Shown here piece by piece: positions 57,462-64,000 of a stretch of DNA of 64,000 nucleotides. Under the pieces are notes generated by a model. That model did no database searches. It saw only the letters and a list, made by a program, of their open reading frames with translations, and was not told where the DNA came from. Each line of letters opens with the position of its first letter. The first letter of the stretch is position 1. The stretch is from an uncultured Pelagibacteraceae bacterium (GTDB lineage Bacteria; Pseudomonadota; Alphaproteobacteria; Pelagibacterales; Pelagibacteraceae). The DNA lies in assembly GCA_902532225.1 (NCBI GenBank), contig CACAHI010000001.1, positions 1 through 64,000 of the forward strand, written 5' to 3'. Made by a program: the position numbers and the translations under genes.

Positions 57462-57476
57462 TTATAATGATTCTAA
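57462..57476. promoter_or_regulatory. Fur/PerR-type operator before katG
   Basis: TTATAATGATTCTAA matches the PerR-box consensus TTATAATNATTATAA at 14 of 15 positions (C replaces A at position 12). It lies 10 bp upstream of the katG ATG, where a bound repressor could block transcription. The likely regulator is the adjacent Fur-family protein. Confidence 0.6.
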
Positions 57477-57542
57477 ACTAGAGTCAATAATGCAGTCTTG
57501 TCACATCACATTAAAAATTTAAGGATTTTCTAATACTTGATT

Positions 57543-57959
57543 TTAATTATTATTTGCAATCTTAACTAAAACTTCGATAGAATTAATTTTTTTTCCTGGC
57601 AAAACCTTCTTTATATTTATCTTTCCGACATCCTTATCATCTAAATCTATAAGTTCTCTTTTATTTTCGTCAAAAAAATGATGATGATTGGTTACATTAG
57701 TATCGTAATAACTTTTATCACTATTAATTGAAATTTCTTTCAAATATCCCATTTTTTTAAAAGCATGAACAGTATTATAAACTGTCGCTAGTGATATTTT
57801 TTCAACATATTTATTTTTTAAAATATTATTCAGATGATTAATTGTAAAATGAAAAGTATTTTTTCTATCAAAGAGTAGTTTACAGATTTTTATTCTCTGT
57901 TTGGTTGGTCTTAAACCTGAGGACCTCAATTTATTAATAAAGACACTATTATTGTTCAT
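57543..57959 (-). CDS. irr: Fur-family regulator, Irr-like
   Basis: A 138-residue metal- or haem-responsive DNA-binding protein. It has the Fur-type winged helix (GLRPTKQRIKICKLLF, SLATVYNTVHAFKKMGYLKE) and the metal region NVTNHHHFFDENKRELIDLD with the HHH run seen in Irr; no CxxC structural zinc motif is present, also typical of Irr. Divergent from fabA-fabB-fabI, its usual alphaproteobacterial neighbours, and upstream of katG, so a PerR-like peroxide role is also possible. Confidence 0.82.
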   Translation of the reverse strand: MNNNSVFINKLRSSGLRPTKQRIKICKLLFDRKNTFHFTINHLNNILKNKYVEKISLATVYNTVHAFKKMGYLKEISINSDKSYYDTNVTNHHHFFDENKRELIDLDDKDVGKINIKKVLPGKKINSIEVLVKIANNN

Positions 57960-57972
57960 TTTTTTGCCTAAT

Positions 57973-57987
57973 TTATAACTATTCTAT
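57973..57987. promoter_or_regulatory. Weak Fur/PerR-type box before irr
   Basis: TTATAACTATTCTAT matches the 7-1-7 Fur/PerR consensus at 12 of 15 positions and begins 14 bp upstream of the irr start codon. In such AT-rich DNA chance matches are likely, so this is a candidate for autoregulation only. Confidence 0.35.
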
Positions 57988-57999
57988 ACAAATATTATA

Positions 58000-58014
58000 T
58001 TATAATCATGTTAA
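58000..58014. promoter_or_regulatory. Fur/PerR-type box in the irr-fabA divergent region
   Basis: TTATAATCATGTTAA matches TTATAATNATTATAA at 13 of 15 positions. It lies about midway between the irr and fabA starts, 26 bp before fabA, so it could control either gene. Confidence 0.45.
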
Positions 58015-58039
58015 ATAAAGTAATAAATGCCTAAATTTT

Positions 58040-58543
58040 ATGAATAAAAAATCATCTTATAATTACCAAGAATTAATTGATTGTGGAAATGGAAAACTTT
58101 TTGGTCCAGGAAATGCAAAACTACCACTGCCTCCAATGCTCATGTTTGACAGAATCTCAGAAATTAGCGAAGATAAAGGAACATATAAAAAAGGATTAAT
58201 TAAAGCCGAACTGGACGTTAAAGACAGTTTATGGTTTTTTGAATGCCATTTTAAGGATGACTCGGTTATGCCAGGATGTTTAGGTTTAGATGCAATGTGG
58301 CAGTTAGTTGGTTTTTATTTAGGTTGGCTTGGAAACCCTGGAAAAGGAAGAGCTTTAGGAGTTAATACTGTAAAGTTCACTGGAGAAGTATTAAAAAGTG
58401 TTAAACTTGCGAGTTATGAAATTGATATGAAAAGAATTCTTATAAAAGAAGGTACGACAGTAGGTCTTGCAAATGGTATACTTAAAGCAGATGGAAAAAA
58501 GATATACTCAGCTGAAAATTTAAAAGTTGGGTTATTTAAATGA
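58040..58543 (+). CDS. fabA: 3-hydroxydecanoyl-ACP dehydratase/isomerase
   Basis: Introduces the cis double bond for anaerobic-type unsaturated fatty acid synthesis. The 167-residue hotdog enzyme has the active histidine in [15 protein letters not shown] and the aspartate in [11 protein letters not shown], both in FabA spacing. It overlaps fabB and heads the fabA-fabB-fabI transcript. Confidence 0.95.
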   Translation: MNKKSSYNYQELIDCGNGKLFGPGNAKLPLPPMLMFDRISEISEDKGTYKKGLIKAELDVKDSLWFFECHFKDDSVMPGCLGLDAMWQLVGFYLGWLGNPGKGRALGVNTVKFTGEVLKSVKLASYEIDMKRILIKEGTTVGLANGILKADGKKIYSAENLKVGLFK

Positions 58544-59754
58544 TGAAAAAAGTTGTTGTAACAGGTATTGGAGTAGTATCTTGCTTAGGCAATAATCAAG
58601 AAGAAGTTTATAAATCCTTAATAAATGCAAAATCTGGAATTACATTTTGTGAAGAATACAAAGAGTACAATCTAAAAAGTAATATTCATGGTAAACCAAA
58701 TATTAAACTTGAAGATCATGTAGATAGAAAATTTATAAGATTTATGGGTCCTGGTTCAGCATATAATTATATATCAATGAATGAAGCTGTTAAAGACTCA
58801 GGATTAGAAGAAAATGATGTAAGTAATATTAATACAGGTATTATTATGGGATCTGGTGGCCCTTCAATTGAAAATGTTATTATGGCTGCAGATAAAACAA
58901 GAGAAAAAAATCCAAAAAGAATGGGACCATTTGTTGTGCCAAGAACAATGTCAAGTACAGCGTCTGCAACACTTGCAGTACCATTTAAAATTAAAGGTGT
59001 AAACTATACAATAAGCTCAGCTTGCGCAACTAGCGGACATTGTATTGGAAATGCAATGGAGTTAATTCAATTAGGAAAACAAAAAATTATTTTTGCTGGA
59101 GGTAGCGATGAAGTTCATTTTTCTATGACAGCAATGTTTGATGCTATGACCGCTCTTTCTTCAAAATACAACGATACTCCAGAAAAAGCTTCTAGACCTT
59201 ATGATAAAACTAGAGATGGGTTTGTAATATCTGGCGGTGGAGGTGTTTTAGTTTTAGAAGAATATGAACATGCAAAAGCTAGAGGAGCAAAAATTTATGC
59301 GGAATTAACTGGGTATGGAGCAACTTCAGATGGTTACGACATGGTAGCACCGTCAGGCGAAGGAGCTGTAAGATGTATGAAAATGGCTCTAAATACTGCT
59401 AAAAAAAAAATTGACTACATAAATACACATGGAACATCAACTCCGGTAGGAGATATTACAGAACTAAAAGCAGTAGGAGAAGTATTTAAAGATAATGTGC
59501 CTAAAATAAGCTCTACAAAATCTCTTTCTGGACACTCTCTAGGTGCAACTTCTGTGCATGAAGCAGTTTATAGTTTAATTATGATGAAAAATAACTTTAT
59601 TTCAGCATCGATAAACATAACAGACATGGATGATGAAGCAAAAAAATTTCCCATAGTCACAAAAGTTGAAAAAGATGTAACTTTAAATTCAATTATGTCT
59701 AATAGTTTTGGATTTGGAGGAACTAACGCAACTTTAGTTTTTGAAAAGGTTTAA
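58540..59754 (+). CDS. fabB: 3-oxoacyl-ACP synthase I
   Basis: Elongating condensing enzyme, needed for unsaturated fatty acids. The 404-residue protein has the catalytic cysteine in [12 protein letters not shown] (about C162) and the two histidines in [11 protein letters not shown] and [12 protein letters not shown], and [14 protein letters not shown] at the end. The start could be either of two adjacent ATGs that overlap the fabA stop. Confidence 0.95.
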   Translation: MMKKVVVTGIGVVSCLGNNQEEVYKSLINAKSGITFCEEYKEYNLKSNIHGKPNIKLEDHVDRKFIRFMGPGSAYNYISMNEAVKDSGLEENDVSNINTGIIMGSGGPSIENVIMAADKTREKNPKRMGPFVVPRTMSSTASATLAVPFKIKGVNYTISSACATSGHCIGNAMELIQLGKQKIIFAGGSDEVHFSMTAMFDAMTALSSKYNDTPEKASRPYDKTRDGFVISGGGGVLVLEEYEHAKARGAKIYAELTGYGATSDGYDMVAPSGEGAVRCMKMALNTAKKKIDYINTHGTSTPVGDITELKAVGEVFKDNVPKISSTKSLSGHSLGATSVHEAVYSLIMMKNNFISASINITDMDDEAKKFPIVTKVEKDVTLNSIMSNSFGFGGTNATLVFEKV

Positions 59755-59757
59755 TTT

Positions 59758-60543
59758 ATGAGTTTAATGAAGGGCAAAAAAGGATTAATTATGGGCGTAG
59801 CTAATGAAAGATCCATTGCCTGGGGAATATCTCAAAAATTATCTGAGGCAGGTGCTGAACTCGCATTTACATATCTTGGAGATGCACTTAAAAAAAGAGT
59901 TATACCACTAGCAGAAAAGCTAAATTCAAAGGTAACATTTAGCTGTGATGTTGAAAAAAAAGAAGAAGTAATAAAACTTTTTGAAGATATAAAATCAAAA
60001 TGGGGTCAAATTGATTTTGTTGTTCATGCAGTAGCTTTTTCAGACAAATCAGAATTATCAGGAGAGTATCTAAATACTACGAGAGAAAATTTTTTAAGAA
60101 GTATGCTAATTTCATGCTTTTCATTTACAGAAGTTGCAAAGGAAGCATCTAAATTAATGAATAAAGGTGGAAGTATGCTTACATTAACTTATGAGTCTAA
60201 TAAAGCTATACCAAACTACAATGTAATGGGTGTTTGTAAATCTGCACTTGAATCAAGTGTTAAATACTTAGCTAGAGATTTAGGTGCAAAAGGAATAAGA
60301 GTCAATGCTATAAGTGCGGGGCCAATTAAAACTCTCGCAGCCTCTGCAATTGGAGATGCAAAATTTTTATATAAGTGGAATGAAGATCATTCTTTCTTAA
60401 AGAGAAATGTAGATATCCATGATGTTGGTAACTCTGCATTGTATTTATTAAGTGATCTTGGCGGTGGTGTTACTGGTGAAATTCATTATGTAGATGCTGG
60501 TTACAACAAAGTAGGGATGCCCGATCCAAAAAATATTTCCTAA
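59758..60543 (+). CDS. fabI: Enoyl-ACP reductase (NADH)
   Basis: Last reduction of each fatty-acid elongation cycle. The 261-residue SDR-fold protein has the nucleotide loop GVANERSIAWGISQKL and the FabI-type catalytic pattern YNVMGVCKSALE (tyrosine and lysine), and ends with the substrate-loop segment typical of FabI (TLAASAIGD). It lies three bases after fabB. Confidence 0.95.
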   Translation: MSLMKGKKGLIMGVANERSIAWGISQKLSEAGAELAFTYLGDALKKRVIPLAEKLNSKVTFSCDVEKKEEVIKLFEDIKSKWGQIDFVVHAVAFSDKSELSGEYLNTTRENFLRSMLISCFSFTEVAKEASKLMNKGGSMLTLTYESNKAIPNYNVMGVCKSALESSVKYLARDLGAKGIRVNAISAGPIKTLAASAIGDAKFLYKWNEDHSFLKRNVDIHDVGNSALYLLSDLGGGVTGEIHYVDAGYNKVGMPDPKNIS

Positions 60544-60546
60544 AAA

Positions 60547-60660
60547 ATGTCCAAAAGATATAGCGGAAAATCCTTCAAAGACTCGAGTTTAATGAAAAAA
60601 CCTAAGTTGTCTTTGAAAGAAAAAAGAAGACTTAAAAAGGAAAAAAAGAAGAAAAAATAA
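60547..60660 (+). CDS. Small basic protein after fabI
   Basis: ATG at 60547, three bases after the fabI stop, opens a 37-codon frame starting MSKRYSGKSFKDSSLMKKPK and ending in a strongly lysine-rich helix (LKEKRRLKKEKKKKK). Tight coupling to fabI and a codon-like composition suggest a real gene. No family is recognised; it could bind RNA or membrane phospholipid. Confidence 0.5.
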   Translation: MSKRYSGKSFKDSSLMKKPKLSLKEKRRLKKEKKKKK

Positions 60661-60711
60661 TAAGAAAAATATTTTATTGAAAATTTTTTTATTTTTTAGT
60701 AAATTTGTTTA

Positions 60712-61107
60712 ATGAAAAAAATATTTTTAGTTTTAGTAATATATCTAATTTCAACAATAAGTGTTTATGCTGATTTTTCTTTCAGTTTTGAATGGGGTGA
60801 TATTAAAAAATGTACATCAGGAAAGCCTAACAGAGTTTCTAATCCAATTTTCAATCTTACAAATGTTCCAGAGGGTACTGTAGAATTAAGATTTAAAATG
60901 AAAGATAAAGATGTGCCGAATTATAACCATGGTGGTGGAAAAATTAAAAACTATAGTGGAGAAACAACAATACAACCTGGTGCTTTCAAATACAAAAGTC
61001 CTTGTCCTCCAGACGGCACTCATACATATGAGTGGACAATAACTGCTATCGGTGACAAAAAGAAAAAATTAGGTAAAGCAATAGCAACTAGAAAATATCC
61101 AGAATAA
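60712..61107 (+). CDS. Secreted YbhB/PEBP-like protein
   Basis: A 131-residue exported protein: signal peptide MKKIFLVLVIYLISTISVYA, then FSFSFEWGD, NPIFNLTNVPEGTVELRFKM, and SPCPPDGTHTYEWTITAIG. The last two resemble the phosphatidylethanolamine-binding/YbhB family (NVPEGT near the N-terminus and PCPPxGTHxYxxTxYAL), but the protein is shorter than usual and lacks the central HW region. Function is unknown; periplasmic location is likely. Confidence 0.65.
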   Translation: MKKIFLVLVIYLISTISVYADFSFSFEWGDIKKCTSGKPNRVSNPIFNLTNVPEGTVELRFKMKDKDVPNYNHGGGKIKNYSGETTIQPGAFKYKSPCPPDGTHTYEWTITAIGDKKKKLGKAIATRKYPE

Positions 61108-61127
61108 AATTTAAATAAAAATAAATA

Positions 61128-61277
61128 ATGTTAATATTAGTTTGGTTTATAGTTTGTATTATATTTTATTTTGTACAATTATTTTTGGGAAATTCGGGTC
61201 ATGCACTAGAAGTATTTGCTGTTTTAAGCGCAATTGCTATTTTTTCTATTAGTAAAATCAAATACAAAATTAAGTAA
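61128..61277 (+). CDS. Small two-helix membrane protein
   Basis: A 49-codon frame from the ATG at 61128: a first hydrophobic helix (MLILVWFIVCIIFYFVQLFL), a short polar turn NSGHALE, a second helix (VFAVLSAIAIFSI) and a lysine-rich C-terminus. The pattern fits a two-pass membrane protein. No family is recognised and no strong ribosome binding site is visible. Confidence 0.5.
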   Translation: MLILVWFIVCIIFYFVQLFLGNSGHALEVFAVLSAIAIFSISKIKYKIK

Positions 61278-61333
61278 TCAACAATAAGTACAACTTTTTT
61301 TGCTTACTTTTTAACTCGTTTTCAGATTTTAAT

Positions 61334-63403
61334 TTAAACTGCTGCTTTAATAGATAATTTTACTTTTCCTCTATCAAAACCAATGACTTTAACTTTAACT
61401 TCATCACCTTCTTTTACTACATCGGTTACTTTTGCAACTCTTTTATTAGCAAGTTCAGATATATGAACAAGACCGTCTTGTTTTCCTAAGAAATTAACAA
61501 ATGCACCAAACTCCATAATTTTCATAACTTTTCCACTATAAATTTTATTTAGCTCAGCCTTTGCGGTAAGATCTTTGATCATTTGCATTGCCTTATTTCT
61601 AGACTCTTCATCTGGAGCAGCAACAGTTACTACACCTTCATCATTCACATCAACTTTAGCTCCTGATTTTTCAACAATTTCTCTTATAGTTGCGCCACCT
61701 TTGCCAATTACAGTTGCAATATCCTTTTTATCTACAGTTATTTTTTCCATTTTTGGTGTGTGTTTTCCAACCCCTGCTCTCGATTTATCTAAAGCTTTAT
61801 TCATTTCACCAAGAATATGAATACGACCATCTTTAGCTTGTTTTAATGCCTGCTCCATGATTTCAAATGTAATTCCTGTTATTTTGATATCCATTTGTAA
61901 TGAAGTAATACCATCTTTTGTGCCAGCTACTTTAAAGTCCATATCTCCTAAATGGTCTTCATCACCTAAAATATCTGATAGAACGCTAAAATTATCTCCT
62001 TCTTTTATTAATCCCATCGCAATACCAGCTACTGGTGTTTTCATTGGAACACCTGCATCCATTAAAGATAATGAGGTTCCACATACAGTCGCCATTGATG
62101 AAGAACCGTTAGATTCTGTAATCTCTGAAACAATCCTGAATGTATAAGGAAATTTTTCTTTTGAAGGCAAAGAAGATTTTATTGCTCTCCAAGCTAATTT
62201 TCCATGTCCAATTTCTCTACGGCCAGTACCTATTCTACCAGTTTCTCCAACGGAAAACGGGGGAAAATTATAATGAAGCATAAATCTTTCTCTAACTAAT
62301 CCGTCCAATGATTCAATTCTCTGCTCATCATCTGAAGTTCCGAGAGTTGTTGTTACGATTGCTTGTGTCTCTCCCCTTGTAAACAGTGCAGATCCATGAG
62401 TTCTAGGTAAAATACCAACTTCGCACATTATTGGCCTTACATCCGATAATCCTCTACCATCAATACGGCTTTTGTTTTTTAATATATTTGTTCTCACAAT
62501 TCTTTTTTCTAAATTCTTGAGTTCATAATTAACATCAAGATCTGATATATTTTCATTTTCTTCATAAAGTTTTTTTGCTTTTTCTGTTATTTCAGAAATA
62601 AGATCCGATCTTTCTTTTTTATCTTTTATCGAAAAAGCTTTTTCCAAATCTTTAGTAAATTCTTTCTCCAAATTTTTTGTAACTTCTGAAAGATCTTTTT
62701 TTTCAATTTCCCAAGCATTTTTTCTGCATTCTTTTGCAAGTTCTTCAATAGCTTTAATTACTGGAATAAAATTTTCATGTCCAAATTTCACTGCATTAAG
62801 CATTTCTTCTTCTGACAAGCCGTTTGCCTCAGATTCAACCATTAAAACTGCATCTTTTGTTCCTGCAACAACAAGATCTAAATTAGAATTTTCTAACTCT
62901 ACTTTTGATGGATTAAGAACATATTTTCCATCGATAAATCCAACCCTTGAAGCACCTACGGGTCCTAAAAAAGGCATACCTGAGATAGCAAGAGCTGCTG
63001 ATGAAGCTATAATTGATAAAATATCTGCTTCATTTTCTTTGTCATAAGAAATCACTGTTGGCAATAATTGAACTTCATTTCTAAATTCATCAGGAAACAA
63101 AGGTCTAATAGGTCTATCTATTAATCTTGATGTTAAAGTCTCACTTTCAGTTGGTCTTGCTTCTCTTTTAAAATATCCCCCAGGAATTTTTCCTGCTGCA
63201 TAATATTTTTCTTGATAATTTACTGATAAAGGAAAGTAGTCCACGTCTGGATTAACTTTTTTAGCACCAACGACCGTTGCCATAACTACTGTCTCTCCAC
63301 ATTGTGCTATTATTGCTCCATCTGCTTGTCTAGCAATTCTACCTGTTTCTAATGTAATTTTTTTTCCACCTACTTCTATTTCTTTTTTAAAAATTTTAAA
63401 CAT
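61334..63403 (-). CDS. pnp: Polyribonucleotide nucleotidyltransferase
   Basis: Phosphorolytic 3'-5' exoribonuclease of the RNA degradosome. The 689-residue protein has two RNase PH domains ([20 protein letters not shown] in the first, [15 protein letters not shown] and [18 protein letters not shown] in the second), a KH domain ([18 protein letters not shown]) and a C-terminal S1 domain ([20 protein letters not shown]). Full length. It follows rpsO by three bases, the classical rpsO-pnp pair. Confidence 0.97.
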   Translation of the reverse strand: MFKIFKKEIEVGGKKITLETGRIARQADGAIIAQCGETVVMATVVGAKKVNPDVDYFPLSVNYQEKYYAAGKIPGGYFKREARPTESETLTSRLIDRPIRPLFPDEFRNEVQLLPTVISYDKENEADILSIIASSAALAISGMPFLGPVGASRVGFIDGKYVLNPSKVELENSNLDLVVAGTKDAVLMVESEANGLSEEEMLNAVKFGHENFIPVIKAIEELAKECRKNAWEIEKKDLSEVTKNLEKEFTKDLEKAFSIKDKKERSDLISEITEKAKKLYEENENISDLDVNYELKNLEKRIVRTNILKNKSRIDGRGLSDVRPIMCEVGILPRTHGSALFTRGETQAIVTTTLGTSDDEQRIESLDGLVRERFMLHYNFPPFSVGETGRIGTGRREIGHGKLAWRAIKSSLPSKEKFPYTFRIVSEITESNGSSSMATVCGTSLSLMDAGVPMKTPVAGIAMGLIKEGDNFSVLSDILGDEDHLGDMDFKVAGTKDGITSLQMDIKITGITFEIMEQALKQAKDGRIHILGEMNKALDKSRAGVGKHTPKMEKITVDKKDIATVIGKGGATIREIVEKSGAKVDVNDEGVVTVAAPDEESRNKAMQMIKDLTAKAELNKIYSGKVMKIMEFGAFVNFLGKQDGLVHISELANKRVAKVTDVVKEGDEVKVKVIGFDRGKVKLSIKAAV

Positions 63404-63406
63404 ATT

Positions 63407-63655
63407 TTACTTTCTTAAATTCAATTTACTTAATAAATTTTTGTATGACTCAGCATTATTTCTTTTTAAATAATCTAATAATTTTTTTCTTTTATTTACA
63501 GCTCTTAAAAGACCAACATTAGAATGTTTATCCTTTTTAAACTCTTTAAAATGTTTTGATAAATTTTCTATTTTTTTTGTTAGAATCGCTATTTGTACTT
63601 CACTTGATCCAGTATCCTTTTCATGAATTGCAAGATCGTTTATTTTTTTACTCAT
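63407..63655 (-). CDS. rpsO: 30S ribosomal protein S15
   Basis: An 82-residue small-subunit protein. The family core is visible as [20 protein letters not shown] and [20 protein letters not shown]. It lies between rbfA and pnp in the common order. Confidence 0.96.
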   Translation of the reverse strand: MSKKINDLAIHEKDTGSSEVQIAILTKKIENLSKHFKEFKKDKHSNVGLLRAVNKRKKLLDYLKRNNAESYKNLLSKLNLRK

Positions 63656-63669
63656 ATTCTCCTTTTATA

Positions 63670-64000
63670 TTACTTATTTGCCTGTTTAATTAATTTTTCA
63701 ATTTTTTCAGCATAGTCAAAAGACTCGTCTTTTACAAAATATACTTTAGGTAAAAACTTCAAATCTACTTTTTTTGACAAAACCTTTCTAATTAAAAATG
63801 AAAAATCTTTCAATATTTTTATTTTTTCTTCTGATTGAGTGCCTCCTAATGGTAAAACATATGCTTTTGCTGTTTTAAGATCTGGACTCATTCTAACTTC
63901 TGTTACAGTTATTAGGCTAGTTTCTAAATTTGGAACTTTTGCTTCCCCCCTTATAAAGATATTACTAAGTGCTTGTTTTATAACTTCTCCCACTCTTAAT
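63670..64000 (-). CDS. rbfA: Ribosome-binding factor A, partial (N-terminus beyond right edge)
   Basis: Helps 16S rRNA 5' processing and cold adaptation of the 30S subunit. The visible frame reads LRVGEVIKQALSNIF at the right edge and contains VTEVRMSPDLKTAKAYVLPL, the RbfA signature. The GTG at 63991-63993 codes for the valine of RVGE and is not the start; a few N-terminal residues lie outside the window. It precedes rpsO on the same strand. Confidence 0.93.
   Translation of the reverse strand, partial: LRVGEVIKQALSNIFIRGEAKVPNLETSLITVTEVRMSPDLKTAKAYVLPLGGTQSEEKIKILKDFSFLIRKVLSKKVDLKFLPKVYFVKDESFDYAEKIEKLIKQANK

Overview
The window looks like a chromosome segment of a SAR11-clade alphaproteobacterium (Candidatus Pelagibacter or a close relative). 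The evidence is very AT-rich DNA, tiny intergenic gaps with many overlapping start and stop codons, Arg codons in host genes that are mostly AGA, and alphaproteobacterial gene neighbourhoods: thrS-infC-rpmI-rplT, a Suv3-like helicase next to ferredoxin II and CarD, irr divergent from fabA-fabB-fabI, argH-lptM-lysA, dnaA-dnaN, and ubiE-ubiB-coaBC-dut. The organism name is an inference from gene content; no search was run.

Layout. Positions 1-4086 (minus strand) carry translation genes and a glycosyltransferase. Positions 4130-17976 carry a hydrolase, glutamate synthase (gltB, gltD), uppP, a DMT-family exporter, an unusual pyruvate dehydrogenase pair in which the lipoyl domain sits on E1 (aceE) and is missing from E2 (aceF), and a thiolase. 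Positions 18046-26130 hold an 8,008-bp integrated element inside a tRNA-Arg(ACG) gene. Positions 26146-33279 carry a thioesterase, a TAXI-type TRAP transporter, an aminotransferase and acetoacetyl-CoA synthetase. Positions 33443-37604 carry the helicase, TerB, ferredoxin and CarD cluster and a 23-residue basic peptide gene. Positions 37794-46118 carry fadD, tRNA-Leu, a VTT-family membrane protein, dsbB, coq7, an HNH nuclease, an esterase, argH, lptM, lysA and plsC. Positions 46115-50069 carry dnaN, dnaA, rpsT and mutM. Positions 50111-55222 carry ubiE, ubiB, coaBC, dut, a ThiF/MoeB protein and an SH3-domain protein. Positions 55227-61277 carry katG, irr, fabA, fabB, fabI and small secreted or membrane proteins. 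Positions 61334-64000 carry pnp, rpsO and rbfA.

The standout is the element at 18078-26085. It has split the host tRNA-Arg(ACG) gene exactly in the anticodon loop: the 5' half ends at 18084 and the 3' half restarts at 26086, and the two share only the 7-nt loop CTACGGA. The element does not rebuild the target gene. It carries a complete, sequence-diverged tRNA-Arg(ACG) of its own at 18810-18884, apparently replacing the lost function. Its genes all lie on the minus strand: a tyrosine integrase, a small basic protein, an excisionase-like HTH protein, four proteins I do not recognise, a family A DNA polymerase and a small winged-helix-like protein. No capsid, terminase, portal or lysis gene is visible. 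Two arm-type integrase repeats near the left end and five near the right end, plus a run of six GC-rich hairpins, complete a picture of a small self-replicating integrative element or phage satellite rather than a full prophage.

Elsewhere, a near-perfect Fur/PerR-type operator precedes katG, and two weaker matches lie between irr and fabA. A terminator hairpin separates the TAXI binding protein from its permease. Several genes of only 23-49 codons lie between the recognised genes.
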